The notes under the pieces: model-generated
What the model saw: the letters and a program-made list of their open reading frames with translations, nothing else
What the model was told of the DNA's origin: nothing
Database searches by the model: none
From: an uncultured Elusimicrobiales bacterium
Lineage (GTDB): Bacteria > Elusimicrobiota > Elusimicrobia > Elusimicrobiales > Elusimicrobiaceae
Length of the DNA stretch: 64,000 bases
Direction of reading: 5' to 3'
Assembly: GCA_944324115.1 (NCBI GenBank)
Contig: CALUVB010000016.1
Coordinates: forward strand, 21,348-85,347
Position numbers and translations under genes: made by a program
Part shown: positions 1 to 8,442 of the stretch, piece after piece
Layout: each line of letters starts with the position of its first letter
Numbering within the stretch: the stretch's first letter is position 1

Positions 1-879
1 CCGCTGGTGGCAGCCATAAAGGCGGGAAAAACTATTGCCTTGGCCAACAAAGAGCCCATGGTTATGGCGGGCAAGACTATTATGCAGGAGTGCCGCCGTT
101 GGAAAGCCACCATTATCCCAGTGGACAGCGAGCCTTCCGCCATTTTTCAATGTATGGAAGAAACCGACGCCACCAATTATGACCGCGCCAACGAATCCAT
201 CTCCCGCGTCTTTTTAACCGCTTCCGGCGGACCGTTTGCCCAACGTAAAAAATCCCTTTCTACCGTTACCCCGGCCGAAGCACTTAACCACCCGCGCTGG
301 AAAATGGGCAAAAAAATTACCATAGATTCCGCCACACTGATGAACAAAGGCTTTGAAGCCATTGAAATCATGAATTTGTTTTCACTGCCGCAGGAAAAAG
401 TGCAGATAGTAATTCACCCGCAGTCTTTCATTCACTCCGCCGTAGAATATATAGATGGCGCCATTTTGGCGGAAATGAGCGAACCGGACATGCGTATTCC
501 CATTCAGTATGCCATTACTTATCCCAAGCGCATGCCCAGCCCGGTAAAACCGCTTAATTTATTCCAAGCGCAAAAGCTGGAGTTTTTTGAGCCGGACTTT
601 GGCCGCTTCCCCTGTTTAGAGTTGGCTTTGGCGGCACAAGCCAAAGGCAGCATTTTCCCGGCCGTATTAAGCGCAGCAGACGAAGTGGCGGTAGATGCCT
701 TCTTGAAAGAACGCATTAAATTTACCGATATTCCCAAATTAATTTACAGCGTACTTAAAGAAACGTATGGCCGCGTCGGCCATGTAACGCTTAATCAAGC
801 CCTGGAAGCAGATGCTTGGGCCCATGAAAAAGCATTGGCCAATTTGGCAGAAAAAAAATATAAAAAAGTTATCTTATAA
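1..879 (+). CDS. dxr: 1-deoxy-D-xylulose 5-phosphate reductoisomerase (5' end missing)
   Basis: Carboxy-terminal 292 codons of DXP reductoisomerase, the cytoplasmic NADPH enzyme that makes 2-C-methyl-D-erythritol 4-phosphate in the MEP isoprenoid pathway. The frame is open to the first base and the family is about 390-400 residues long, so the NADPH-binding amino terminus lies outside the window; the GTG at base 7 is not a true start. Family blocks seen in order are ALANKE, VDSEPSAIFQC, LTASGGPF, MGKKITIDSATLMNKG, IHPQSFIHS and EPDMRIPIQYA, which hold the metal- and substrate-binding residues. rseP starts 9 bases later and ispG, another MEP gene, follows, so this is probably the middle of one operon. 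Nothing looks broken. Confidence 0.95.
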   Translation, partial: PLVAAIKAGKTIALANKEPMVMAGKTIMQECRRWKATIIPVDSEPSAIFQCMEETDATNYDRANESISRVFLTASGGPFAQRKKSLSTVTPAEALNHPRWKMGKKITIDSATLMNKGFEAIEIMNLFSLPQEKVQIVIHPQSFIHSAVEYIDGAILAEMSEPDMRIPIQYAITYPKRMPSPVKPLNLFQAQKLEFFEPDFGRFPCLELALAAQAKGSIFPAVLSAADEVAVDAFLKERIKFTDIPKLIYSVLKETYGRVGHVTLNQALEADAWAHEKALANLAEKKYKKVIL

Positions 880-888
880 GGGGTATAT

Positions 889-2028
889 ATGTTGCTTTCC
901 GTTATTTCCGTTATTGTCGTACTTAGCCCGATTGTGATTATTCACGAATTTGGACATTTTATCGCCTGCCGTTTGACTGGGATTGGAGTAAAAGAATTTT
1001 CGTTCGGTTTCGGTAAAATCCTATGGCACAAAAAGTCTTCTAAAGGGACTGACTTTCAAATCCGCGCCATTCCGTTCGGCGGGTTTGTAGAACCGGAAGG
1101 GCAAATGTTTCAAGACGACAACGCCAAAGAAGCCCCCAAACCCAGTGAATTTGCCGCTAAAAAATGGTATGCCAAGTTTTTTATGGTGGTAAACGGAGCA
1201 TTGTTCAATTATGTTTTGGCGGCGGTCATCTTTACAGGACTTATCTATATCAAAGGTATGCCGGAAACAGACCCCACCCTGTTGCCTGCGCAAATTGGCG
1301 CCGTGGTAGAAGGATATCCGGCGGAAAAAGCAGATTTACAAGAACGGGATTTGATTTCCGCCGTGAACGGACAAGCCGTTGCCAACTGGCTGGAACTGAC
1401 ACAAGCCATACAGAACCGAAAAGGAGATCTCACGCTGGAAGTCAAACGCGGAGAAAAAGCTTTTTCTTTATTCATTCCGGAGACGGACTTTTTGGCCGAT
1501 AAACCTACCGTGTTAGGCATTGCCGCCCCTGTACAAATGAAACGCGTGGGCTGGTGGTCTTCGGTCGGGTTGGGTTTGTACCAGTGCTGGTATTGGACCA
1601 AATTCTCTTTAGTATCTATTTGGCAAAGCATTTCCCATAAAAAAGCGCCGGAAGTGGCCGGACCAATAGGAATCGTCAATATTATCCACCAATCCGTACA
1701 TCGCGGGTGGCTGGACTTTATTTTCTTAATTGGCATGCTCTCTTTGGCGGTGGGCATGTTCAATCTCTTTCCTATCCCCATATTAGATGGAGGATATGCT
1801 TTGGTCTATTTATGGGAAGGACTGACGGGGAAACTCCCCTCCACCAAAGCCATCATGCGTGCAGCCAATGTGGGATTTTACTTGTTAATGCTGCTGGTGG
1901 TGTACGCCTCTTACGCAGATATTAAGCGGATTTTCTTTAAACCCAAACCTGCCGCCGTGGCTACACAAACCGCCGCAGAGACAGAACAAGCACAGACAGA
2001 AAAACCTGCTGTGCAGGAAGGCAACTAA
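889..2028 (+). CDS. rseP: Site-2 intramembrane zinc protease, RseP/RasP type
   Basis: Inner-membrane M50 metalloprotease that cuts transmembrane segments, classically anti-sigma factors or signal-peptide remnants. The zinc motif HEFGH is at residues 19-23 inside the first membrane segment. A PDZ domain (about residues 125-200, with GYPAEKADLQERDLISAVNG) follows the second segment. The carboxy-terminal NLFPIPILDGG near residue 295 carries the third ligand Asp. At 379 residues it is shorter than the two-PDZ E. coli enzyme and fits the one-PDZ type. A GGGG lies 5-6 bases before the ATG. The polar tail after the last membrane helix is rich in Ala, Glu and Gln. Its stop overlaps the ispG start (TAATG), which suggests translational coupling. 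The substrate cannot be told from this window. Confidence 0.93.
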   Translation: MLLSVISVIVVLSPIVIIHEFGHFIACRLTGIGVKEFSFGFGKILWHKKSSKGTDFQIRAIPFGGFVEPEGQMFQDDNAKEAPKPSEFAAKKWYAKFFMVVNGALFNYVLAAVIFTGLIYIKGMPETDPTLLPAQIGAVVEGYPAEKADLQERDLISAVNGQAVANWLELTQAIQNRKGDLTLEVKRGEKAFSLFIPETDFLADKPTVLGIAAPVQMKRVGWWSSVGLGLYQCWYWTKFSLVSIWQSISHKKAPEVAGPIGIVNIIHQSVHRGWLDFIFLIGMLSLAVGMFNLFPIPILDGGYALVYLWEGLTGKLPSTKAIMRAANVGFYLLMLLVVYASYADIKRIFFKPKPAAVATQTAAETEQAQTEKPAVQEGN

Positions 2029-3113
2029 TGTACAAAACCAGACAAGTTAAAGTAGGCCCCTATATTTTGGGAACCGGCAATCCGGTACGCGTGCAAAGCA
2101 TGTGCAATACCGACACCCGCGACGCCGCCGCCACCGCCGCACAAATAAACGCACTGGAAAACGCCGGCTGCGAAATTAACCGCGTAGCCGTACCGGATAT
2201 GCAGGCTGCGCTGGCGTTGGGCGAGATTAAAAAACGCATTCACAGCCCGCTGGTGGCAGACATTCATTTTGATTACAAATTGGCTTTGGAAGCCGTCAAA
2301 CAGGGCGTGGACAAAGTGCGCATTAACCCCGGCAATATAGGTGCGATAGAAAATACCAAAGAAGTGGTCAAAGCTTGCGCTGACAAAGGCGTAGCCATAC
2401 GCATTGGGGTCAATGCCGGCTCGGTCAAGTATTTAAAAAGCGTAGCCGGGCAGGTGGATTTATCTGATGAAAAATGGGCGCAAGTCATGGTGCAGGAAGC
2501 CTTGGAGCAAGCCAACATTTTAGAACAGCTGAATTTTAAAAATGTTGTCGTATCTCTAAAATCAGACGATTTCGCCCGCACCTTGAAAGCCAACGAACTT
2601 TTTGCCTCCCAAAGTGATATCCCGCTGCATATCGGCCTAACTGAAGCGGGCAGCTTTCTAAGCGGCACGGTCAAAAGCGCCATCGCGCTGGGTACGCTTT
2701 TGCAAAAAGGCATTGGGGCCACCATACGCGTTTCTCTGACTGAAGATCCTGCCCTGCAAGTGCGCGCGGCGTATGAGATTTTGAAAGCCCTGCATTTGCG
2801 CGAGTACGGGCCCAACTTAATTTCCTGCCCCACCTGCGGGCGCACCCAAGTAGATGTGGCAGGTACGGTGCGCACATTGGAAAAACGGATTTACTCAGAC
2901 AAAGAGCTCTTGCGCAAAGCCACTGGGCTGAAAATAGCCGTTATGGGCTGCATTGTCAACGGCCCCGGCGAAGCGCGCGACGCCGACTTTGGCATAGCCG
3001 GCGGCAAAGGCGAAGGCCTGTATTTTGAAAAGGGCCAAACGATGTTTAAACTGCCCCAAGAAAAATGGGTAGATTTTTTAATTGAAAAAATAAACGAGTT
3101 CGGCCGCAAATAG
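2028..3113 (+). CDS. ispG: 4-hydroxy-3-methylbut-2-en-1-yl diphosphate synthase
   Basis: IspG (GcpE), the [4Fe-4S] enzyme that converts methylerythritol cyclodiphosphate to HMBPP, the penultimate MEP step. It has 361 residues, typical of the two-domain bacterial form. The amino-terminal TIM barrel opens with VRVQSMCNTDTRD and contains LVADIHFDYK and KVRINPGNIG. The carboxy-terminal cluster domain has SCPTCGR near residue 267 and MGCIVNGPGEA near 306, giving the three cluster cysteines and the following Glu. The start codon overlaps the rseP stop by one base. With dxr two genes upstream it shows that isoprenoids are made by the MEP route. Confidence 0.96.
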   Translation: MYKTRQVKVGPYILGTGNPVRVQSMCNTDTRDAAATAAQINALENAGCEINRVAVPDMQAALALGEIKKRIHSPLVADIHFDYKLALEAVKQGVDKVRINPGNIGAIENTKEVVKACADKGVAIRIGVNAGSVKYLKSVAGQVDLSDEKWAQVMVQEALEQANILEQLNFKNVVVSLKSDDFARTLKANELFASQSDIPLHIGLTEAGSFLSGTVKSAIALGTLLQKGIGATIRVSLTEDPALQVRAAYEILKALHLREYGPNLISCPTCGRTQVDVAGTVRTLEKRIYSDKELLRKATGLKIAVMGCIVNGPGEARDADFGIAGGKGEGLYFEKGQTMFKLPQEKWVDFLIEKINEFGRK

Positions 3114-3173
3114 CCCTTCTCTCGGCTCTATATTAGCCGCAGAGCAAGCGCCGCGCCGCTCAAAGGAATGAAA

Positions 3174-4898
3174 ATGAAATTATCCAACTATTATGTACCC
3201 ACATTAAAAGAAGCGCCCAAAGACGCCGATAATTTATCCGCCAAATTGATGATTCGCGCCGGACTAATCCGCAAGCTGGGCAGCGGACTGTATGAATGGC
3301 TGCCGCTGGGCTTAAAAGTGCTTAAAAAGGTGGAAAACATTGTGCGCGAAGAAATGGACCGCGCCGGTGCATGCGAAGTATGGCTGCCGGTGGTGCAGCC
3401 TAAAGAGCTGTGGCAGGAAACGGGCCGTTGGGAACACTTTGGAGACCAGCTGCTTAAAATAGAGGACCGAAAAAAAGCCGAATTTTGCGTTTCCCCCACC
3501 GCCGAAGAAGTCATCACCGACCTGGCCCGCAAAGATATTTCTTCTTATAAACAGTTGCCGGTATGCCTCTATCAGTTCGGCACCAAATTCCGCGATGAAA
3601 TCCGCCCGCGCTTTGGCGTGATGCGCGCGCGCGAATTTTACATGAAAGACGCCTATTCTTTCTGCGCTACAGACGAACAAGCCACCGACTGGTACCAGCG
3701 CATGTATGACGCTTATACCCGCGTGTTTACGCGCTGCGGATTTAAATTTAAAGCCGTGGAAGCAGACACCGGCGCCATAGGCGGCAACTTCTCGCATGAA
3801 TTTATGGTATTGGCAGACAATGGCGAAGACGCTATTGCCGACTGTCCTGCCTGCGGCTACGCCGCTAATACGGAAAAAGCCGCCATCAAAGCGCCAGAAT
3901 TTACCATCAATGAAGCGGATTTTAAACCAATGGAAAAACGCCCCACCCCCAAAGCCTACACTGTAGAAGACGTAGCCAACATGTTGAACGTCGGTACGGA
4001 CAAGCTGATTAAACTTTTGGTGTTTACCGCCGACGGAGAGCCCGTAGTGGCTTTGGTACGCGGCGACCATGAACTCAACGAACCCAAACTGCGCGCACTG
4101 CTTAAATGCACCGAGCTGGAAAAAGCCAGTGAAGAAGTGTACACGCAGGTGACAGGCTCCCCGGTGGGCTTTGCGGGGCCACAGGGCTTGAAAGCCAGAA
4201 ACCCCAAAATCAAAATTTTGGCAGACAATTACGTCAAAGGCGTAGTCAACGGCGTAGCCGGAGGCAATGAAACTGACGTGCACGTCATTAACGTCAATCC
4301 GTCGCGCGATATAGAAGTGGATTCTTACTGCGATTTAAAAATCGCTTCTGAAGGCGATTGCTGCGCCAAATGCGGTGCCCAGTTTCACTTTACCCGCGGG
4401 ATAGAAGTGGGACACATTTTTAAACTGGGTACTAAATATTCCGCAGCAATGAAAGCTGAATTTTTAGATGAGAAACAAAAGGCCAACCCGTTTATCATGG
4501 GCTGCTACGGCATCGGAATCAGCCGCGTAGTGGCGGCCGCCATAGAGCAAAGCCATGACGATAACGGCATTATCTGGCCCGAGCCGATTGCCCCCTTTGA
4601 CATCTCATTGGTCGCTATTGACTACGACACTAACCTTGACGTCAAAAAAGCCACTGACGATATGAACTCCCGGCTGGAGGCGGCTGGCCTTACCGTACTG
4701 CTTGACGACCGAGACGAACGCCCGGGCGTCAAGTTTAAAGACGCCGATTTAATGGGTCTGCCGCACCGAGTGGTCATCAGCAGCCGTACGGTAAAAGACG
4801 GGCAGTTTGAATATAAACGCCGCGCAGACAAAGAGGCCGTACGCAAGGACCTCACGCAAGTGGATTCTTTTATAAAAACATTACAAAACAAACACTAA
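3174..4898 (+). CDS. proS: Prolyl-tRNA synthetase, bacterial type
   Basis: Class IIa synthetase that charges tRNA-Pro. About 574 residues, the length of the bacterial (ProS-I) form with the editing insertion between motifs 2 and 3. MIRAGLIRKLGSGLYEWLP and VVQPKELWQETGRW match the amino-terminal blocks, and motif 3 is GCYGIGISRVVAAAIEQ near residue 440. An in-frame ATG sits at 3168, but AAAGGA abuts it directly and is 6 bases before the ATG at 3174; starting there gives MKLSNYYVPTL, which aligns with the usual family start. A 60-base gap separates it from ispG and a strong hairpin terminator follows. Nothing unusual. Confidence 0.95.
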   Translation: MKLSNYYVPTLKEAPKDADNLSAKLMIRAGLIRKLGSGLYEWLPLGLKVLKKVENIVREEMDRAGACEVWLPVVQPKELWQETGRWEHFGDQLLKIEDRKKAEFCVSPTAEEVITDLARKDISSYKQLPVCLYQFGTKFRDEIRPRFGVMRAREFYMKDAYSFCATDEQATDWYQRMYDAYTRVFTRCGFKFKAVEADTGAIGGNFSHEFMVLADNGEDAIADCPACGYAANTEKAAIKAPEFTINEADFKPMEKRPTPKAYTVEDVANMLNVGTDKLIKLLVFTADGEPVVALVRGDHELNEPKLRALLKCTELEKASEEVYTQVTGSPVGFAGPQGLKARNPKIKILADNYVKGVVNGVAGGNETDVHVINVNPSRDIEVDSYCDLKIASEGDCCAKCGAQFHFTRGIEVGHIFKLGTKYSAAMKAEFLDEKQKANPFIMGCYGIGISRVVAAAIEQSHDDNGIIWPEPIAPFDISLVAIDYDTNLDVKKATDDMNSRLEAAGLTVLLDDRDERPGVKFKDADLMGLPHRVVISSRTVKDGQFEYKRRADKEAVRKDLTQVDSFIKTLQNKH

Positions 4899-4935
4899 AT
4901 AAAAGAAGCCTTTTGACAGAAGTTTACCTGTCTCA

Positions 4936-4960
4936 AAAACCCCGGCTTGACCGGGGTTTT
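4936..4960. terminator. Bidirectional hairpin terminator between proS and pilin A
   Basis: AAAACCCCGG, loop CTTGA, CCGGGGTTTT: a ten-base perfect stem with T runs on both strands. It serves proS on the plus strand and the first pilin gene on the minus strand. Confidence 0.88.
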
Positions 4961-5007
4961 ATATATAAAAATCCTCTCTACTCGCAGACATAAGGATAGG
5001 GAACAAG

Positions 5008-5511
5008 CTATAATTCACACTGTCCCTGCCCGCACAACCTCTTACAAGTAGCGTCTCCGTCATCGTCTGCACAATGAAAAACTAAATTATCATCTCCCCA
5101 AGAAGGGCCAAATATATAATAAGGCCAACTTTCACTCAAACGAACTGCCCACGCATTTTCCCCATCTGTATTATACTCCCAATCCTTCGTACGAAACGCC
5201 GGGAAAGAGCTGGAGCTCTCAGCCCCCGAAGTAAGCGCTTTTCCACCTGTATCCAAATAATTTTCCAATAACCATTCCGAACACACCGTTCCTCCTGCTT
5301 CTACAGAAGAGTCCCCCGTCTCCATCACACATAGGCGGTGTAAATCATAAATATGACGCAACATGATTTTAGCTTCAGCCGTTCGGGATTTCTCTACCGC
5401 TTTCTCATAGCGAGGCAATGCCACCGCCGCCAATATGCCGATTATCAGCACCACTACCAATAGTTCAATAAGTGTAAAACCGCCTATTTTGCCCGTAGAA
5501 TGATTTGCCAT
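5008..5511 (-). CDS. Type IV pilin-like protein (pilin A)
   Basis: 167-residue prepilin-like protein. An 11-residue basic leader ends in GG, followed by FTLIELLVVVLIIG, the class III signal: cleavage before Phe, Glu at +5, and a long hydrophobic helix for membrane anchoring and filament packing. The head domain has several Cys and ends in CGQGQCEL. It might be a major or minor pilin or a pseudopilin; sequence alone does not decide. ATG is preceded by AGAGG at 7 bases. The first ~45 codons and the whole promoter are nearly identical to pilin B next door, while the rest differs. No prepilin peptidase gene is seen in the window. Confidence 0.9.
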   Translation of the reverse strand: MANHSTGKIGGFTLIELLVVVLIIGILAAVALPRYEKAVEKSRTAEAKIMLRHIYDLHRLCVMETGDSSVEAGGTVCSEWLLENYLDTGGKALTSGAESSSSFPAFRTKDWEYNTDGENAWAVRLSESWPYYIFGPSWGDDNLVFHCADDDGDATCKRLCGQGQCEL

Positions 5512-5527
5512 ATCCAGACCTCTTTTT

Positions 5528-5577
5528 GATACATTTTATCTTCTGATAAAATGTATCAAAAAAAAAAAACAATGCAA
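5528..5577 (-). promoter_or_regulatory. Pilin A promoter cassette, T12 tract, 16-base spacer
   Basis: On the minus strand: TTGCAT (5572-5577), TG, twelve T (5558-5569), GA, then TACATT (5550-5555). The dyad GATACATTTTATC / GATAAAATGTATC (5545-5557 and 5528-5540) is perfect over 13 bases per arm with a 4-base loop and covers the -10. The homopolymer fills most of the 16-base spacer. Confidence 0.75.
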
Positions 5578-5597
5578 GGCTTCTTAAACAACAGAGA

Positions 5598-5624
5598 AAA
5601 CCCCCGCTCACAAAGCGGGGGTTT
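5598..5624 (-). terminator. Hairpin terminator after pilin B
   Basis: AAACCCCCGC and GCGGGGGTTT pair around a 7-base loop. On the minus strand the stem ends in a short T run. It sits between the pilin B stop and the pilin A -35. Confidence 0.75.
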
Positions 5625-5646
5625 CTTTTTTACCAAACTAAAAATA

Positions 5647-6141
5647 TCACTCAAAACCCATACTTTCACAAAGCCCTTCTATCTGACTGGAACAAGCCGT
5701 TTTGCCGGGTGAGTCGGAATGGTCTAACCAAATTTTGTAAGTTGTTTGAGATGATAATTCGGCACTATCTAAGCCTCTGCCATTATTTTCTAAACCATGG
5801 GTATCATAAAACAACAGATTTTTCGTACTACCTGCAAATATATCTACCGCAAAATTATCACACCACAACATATAATAACTAATGGAGGACTGATCACAGC
5901 CCGGATATTCTATATCCAGCTCATTCCAGAATTTAGGATATGTTCCGTTTGCCATATAGTAAACCTCCATAGCGTCTTTTAAAGATTTCCCCGCCATGAT
6001 AAGATTTAGATAACGGGACTTTGCCACCGCTTTTTCATACTGAGGTAATGCCACCGCCGCCAATATGCCGATTATCAGCACCACTACCAATAGTTCAATA
6101 AGTGTAAAACCGCCTATTTTGCCCGTAGGACGATTTGCCAT
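5647..6141 (-). CDS. Type IV pilin-like protein (pilin B)
   Basis: 164-residue prepilin-like protein: 11-residue leader ending in KIGG, then FTLIELLVVVLIIG with Glu at +5. After the helix it reads LPQYEKAVAKSRYLNL, then a head domain unlike that of pilin A, with YYMANGTYPKFWNEL (the YYMANG block is common in the set) and a carboxy-terminal Cys pair (CSSQIEGLCESMG). It starts at ATG with AGAGG 7 bases upstream. About 190 bases of promoter plus 5' coding sequence are nearly identical to pilin A, which fits recent duplication or gene conversion limited to the 5' part. Its promoter spacer is one base longer than that of pilin A. Confidence 0.9.
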   Translation of the reverse strand: MANRPTGKIGGFTLIELLVVVLIIGILAAVALPQYEKAVAKSRYLNLIMAGKSLKDAMEVYYMANGTYPKFWNELDIEYPGCDQSSISYYMLWCDNFAVDIFAGSTKNLLFYDTHGLENNGRGLDSAELSSQTTYKIWLDHSDSPGKTACSSQIEGLCESMGFE

Positions 6142-6157
6142 ATCCAGACCTCTTTTT

Positions 6158-6208
6158 GATACATTTTATCTTCTGATAAAATGTATCAAAAAAAAAAAAA
6201 CAATGCAA
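6158..6208 (-). promoter_or_regulatory. Pilin B promoter cassette, T13 tract, 17-base spacer
   Basis: Same cassette as pilin A but with thirteen T (6188-6200) between TTGCAT (6203-6208) and TACATT (6180-6185), so the spacer is 17, the sigma-70 optimum. The dyad arms are at 6158-6170 and 6175-6187. The one-base tract difference from the otherwise identical pilin A copy is what slippage would produce. Confidence 0.75.
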
Positions 6209-6301
6209 GGCTTTCTTGCTTCTGACGGCCCGCAAACCCCTCCTGCTGTCTTTCTTTGCGCAAGCCCTGCAAAACAGTATCACAAAAAGCGGAAAGTTTT
6301 A

Positions 6302-6307
6302 TATAAT
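6302..6307 (+). promoter_or_regulatory. Candidate -10 of the rpsU-dnaG-rpoD operon
   Basis: A perfect TATAAT about 46 bases before the rpsU ATG. No convincing -35 at 16-18 bases. Divergent from the pilin B promoter. Confidence 0.5.
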
Positions 6308-6353
6308 ATATGTACTGATTTTTTGCTGGTAACAGAAGGTGGTGAAAAAGTTA

Positions 6354-6548
6354 ATGGTTTTTGTGAAAGTCAGAGACGCTGAACACCTGGAAGAAGCTCT
6401 CAAACGCTTCAAACGCGAATGTGAAAAAAATGGCATTCTCAAGGAAATTAAACGCCGCGAGACCTACATGCCGCCCAGCGTGAAGCGCAAAATCAAATCG
6501 CAGGAAGCGCAAAGACGCGCCCGCCGCACCAAACGCCGGCGCTATTAA
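6354..6548 (+). CDS. rpsU: 30S ribosomal protein S21
   Basis: Small basic ribosomal protein of 64 residues. MVFVKVRDAEHLEEALKRF aligns with the family start (MPVIKVRE in E. coli), and the carboxy terminus is Arg/Lys-rich (RRARRTKRRRY). Two GTG codons lie upstream in frame at 6339 and 6342, but they fall inside AAGGTGGTG, a near-perfect Shine-Dalgarno ending 9 bases before the ATG at 6354, so the ATG is chosen. It is first in the classic macromolecular synthesis order S21, primase, sigma factor. A gap of about 115 bases precedes dnaG, which leaves room for internal regulation. Confidence 0.93.
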   Translation: MVFVKVRDAEHLEEALKRFKRECEKNGILKEIKRRETYMPPSVKRKIKSQEAQRRARRTKRRRY

Positions 6549-6664
6549 TACAAGCAGTTTTTGAGGCAATAGTCCAAGGGGAACCGAGGGCTATTGCCTT
6601 CTTTGCCCTGTGCGCGCGGGCGCATACGCGCGTACGACACATTGACGGAGAAATGGGATAAACT

Positions 6665-8422
6665 ATGCAGGAAAATCTGGCTGAAAAAATTAAGCAGCGC
6701 ATAGACATTGTAGAGTTTGTACGCCAGTATGTACCGCATTTAAAAAAAGCCGGGAAAACATGGAAATCCTGCTGTCCGTTTCATAAAGAAAAAACTCCCT
6801 CTTTTACCGTAGATGGAGAGAAGGGCCTGTATTATTGTTTTGGCTGTCAGGAAGGGGGTGATGTTTTTGACTTCCTGATGAAAATTGAAAATTTATCTTT
6901 TAATGAAGCCGTGCGAAAATTAGCGGAAATGACTGGGGTGGAATATAAACCGCGCGGCGGTTTTTCTGCGGCGGAACAACAGCGCATCACTGCCCGGAAA
7001 ACCCTGGATTTCGCCAAAATGTTTTATCATAAAAATCTAATGGGAGCTGGCGGGGAATCCGTACGCGGCTATATCAAAAGCCGCGGCTTAACCAAAGAGA
7101 CTGTACAAAAATTTGAGTTGGGCTTTGCAAAAAATGAGCCTACCTCCTTGTGCAAAGAAGCGCAAGCCTCCCATTTTTCTGCCCAACAGCTTAAAGAAGC
7201 CGGTTTATGCGTACAAACAGCTTATGGAGCGCGGGATTATTTCCGCGGCCGGCTGATGTTCCCCATTATTAACCAACGCGGGGAAACTATTGGTTTTGGC
7301 GGACGTATTTTGGAAGAAGGGGAGCCGAAATATTTAAATTCTCCTGAAACGTCAGTCTTTAGCAAAAGCCAAGTGCTCTACGGGCTGAATTTTGCCGGGC
7401 CGGCTATCCGCAAAGCGGGGCGCAGCATACTTTTGGAAGGGTACATGGACGTGATTGCCTGTCACCAGGCGGGCTTTGAAAACGCAGTTGCGCCGCTGGG
7501 CACCAGTTTGACGCCCGAACACGGAAAACTGTTAAAACGCTACAGTGATAATGTAGTGGTACTCTTTGACCCTGACGCAGCCGGAATCAAAGCCGCTTTA
7601 CGGGGGGCTTTGATACTTATTGAGCAAGGATTGTTTGTCAAAGTGGCGTCTTTGTCAGAAGGGCTGGATCCAGACGAATATATTGCCCAATATGGAAAAG
7701 AAAAATTCGAAGCGGTATTGGACCATGCCCAGGATCTAATTGCGTTTCATACGCGGCTGCAAATGGATTTATATCCTCAGCCATTACAGCCGCAGGCTAA
7801 AACCGCCATTATTAATGAGCTGACGGAAACCTTACTCAAACAGCCGGATCCCATTGTTCGCCGGGAATGGGTAAAATATGTGGCGGAACAAACCGGCGTT
7901 GATGAGATACTTGTTTTGGAGCGGGTGCGTGAAAGGGAAAAAGCCGCCAGCCGCTTCCAGCAGCGTTTCCAAACGTTAAAAACAGCCTCTCAGCCTCATA
8001 AAACGGAAGAAGCGTTTCATGCGGCGGAGGAAAATTTAGTAGCTTGGCTGCTGCGTTTTCCAATGTATGCGCAACAGGGGCAGCCAGTAGCCGCCCAGTT
8101 TGACAGCCGTGCGTTGGCTCAATTGCTGCAAGCAGTGTGCCAAGCCGCAGCCGAAAATCCGGCCCCGGAAGGTTTTGTGGACCGGGTATGTGCATTGGCT
8201 CCCCAGCATGCTAAACTGGCCATACGGCTGTATATGAGCGAACTGCCTAAAGATTTTCAGGCGCAGCGGGATATCGCTTCCTGCTACAAAGCAGTGGAAA
8301 AGGAAGCTCTCCAGCGCCAACTGGCCGCCATACGCCAGCAAATTAAGACCGCCGGGACAGGAAATGTACCGGCCCAATTACTGCAACAAATGCTTCAATT
8401 GCAAAACAAATTAAAAAATTAG
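6665..8422 (+). CDS. dnaG: DNA primase
   Basis: 585-residue DnaG, which makes RNA primers at the replication fork. The amino-terminal zinc finger has [11 protein letters not shown] and YYCFGC (CHC2 type, residues about 39-65). The catalytic core and Toprim domain follow, with [15 protein letters not shown] and [14 protein letters not shown] carrying the acidic metal-binding residues. The carboxy-terminal region is a poorly conserved helicase-binding segment, as usual. Its ATG has only a weak upstream Shine-Dalgarno. It is second in the rpsU-dnaG-rpoD operon and rpoD starts 20 bases after it. Length and motifs are normal. Confidence 0.95.
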   Translation: MQENLAEKIKQRIDIVEFVRQYVPHLKKAGKTWKSCCPFHKEKTPSFTVDGEKGLYYCFGCQEGGDVFDFLMKIENLSFNEAVRKLAEMTGVEYKPRGGFSAAEQQRITARKTLDFAKMFYHKNLMGAGGESVRGYIKSRGLTKETVQKFELGFAKNEPTSLCKEAQASHFSAQQLKEAGLCVQTAYGARDYFRGRLMFPIINQRGETIGFGGRILEEGEPKYLNSPETSVFSKSQVLYGLNFAGPAIRKAGRSILLEGYMDVIACHQAGFENAVAPLGTSLTPEHGKLLKRYSDNVVVLFDPDAAGIKAALRGALILIEQGLFVKVASLSEGLDPDEYIAQYGKEKFEAVLDHAQDLIAFHTRLQMDLYPQPLQPQAKTAIINELTETLLKQPDPIVRREWVKYVAEQTGVDEILVLERVREREKAASRFQQRFQTLKTASQPHKTEEAFHAAEENLVAWLLRFPMYAQQGQPVAAQFDSRALAQLLQAVCQAAAENPAPEGFVDRVCALAPQHAKLAIRLYMSELPKDFQAQRDIASCYKAVEKEALQRQLAAIRQQIKTAGTGNVPAQLLQQMLQLQNKLKN

Positions 8423-8442
8423 CGGAAAAGAGGTACAACCAA

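Noticed and set aside
3312..4283. Long minus-strand open frame inside proS
   Set aside because: Shadow of a well-conserved synthetase gene; composition follows its codons and it has no family motif.
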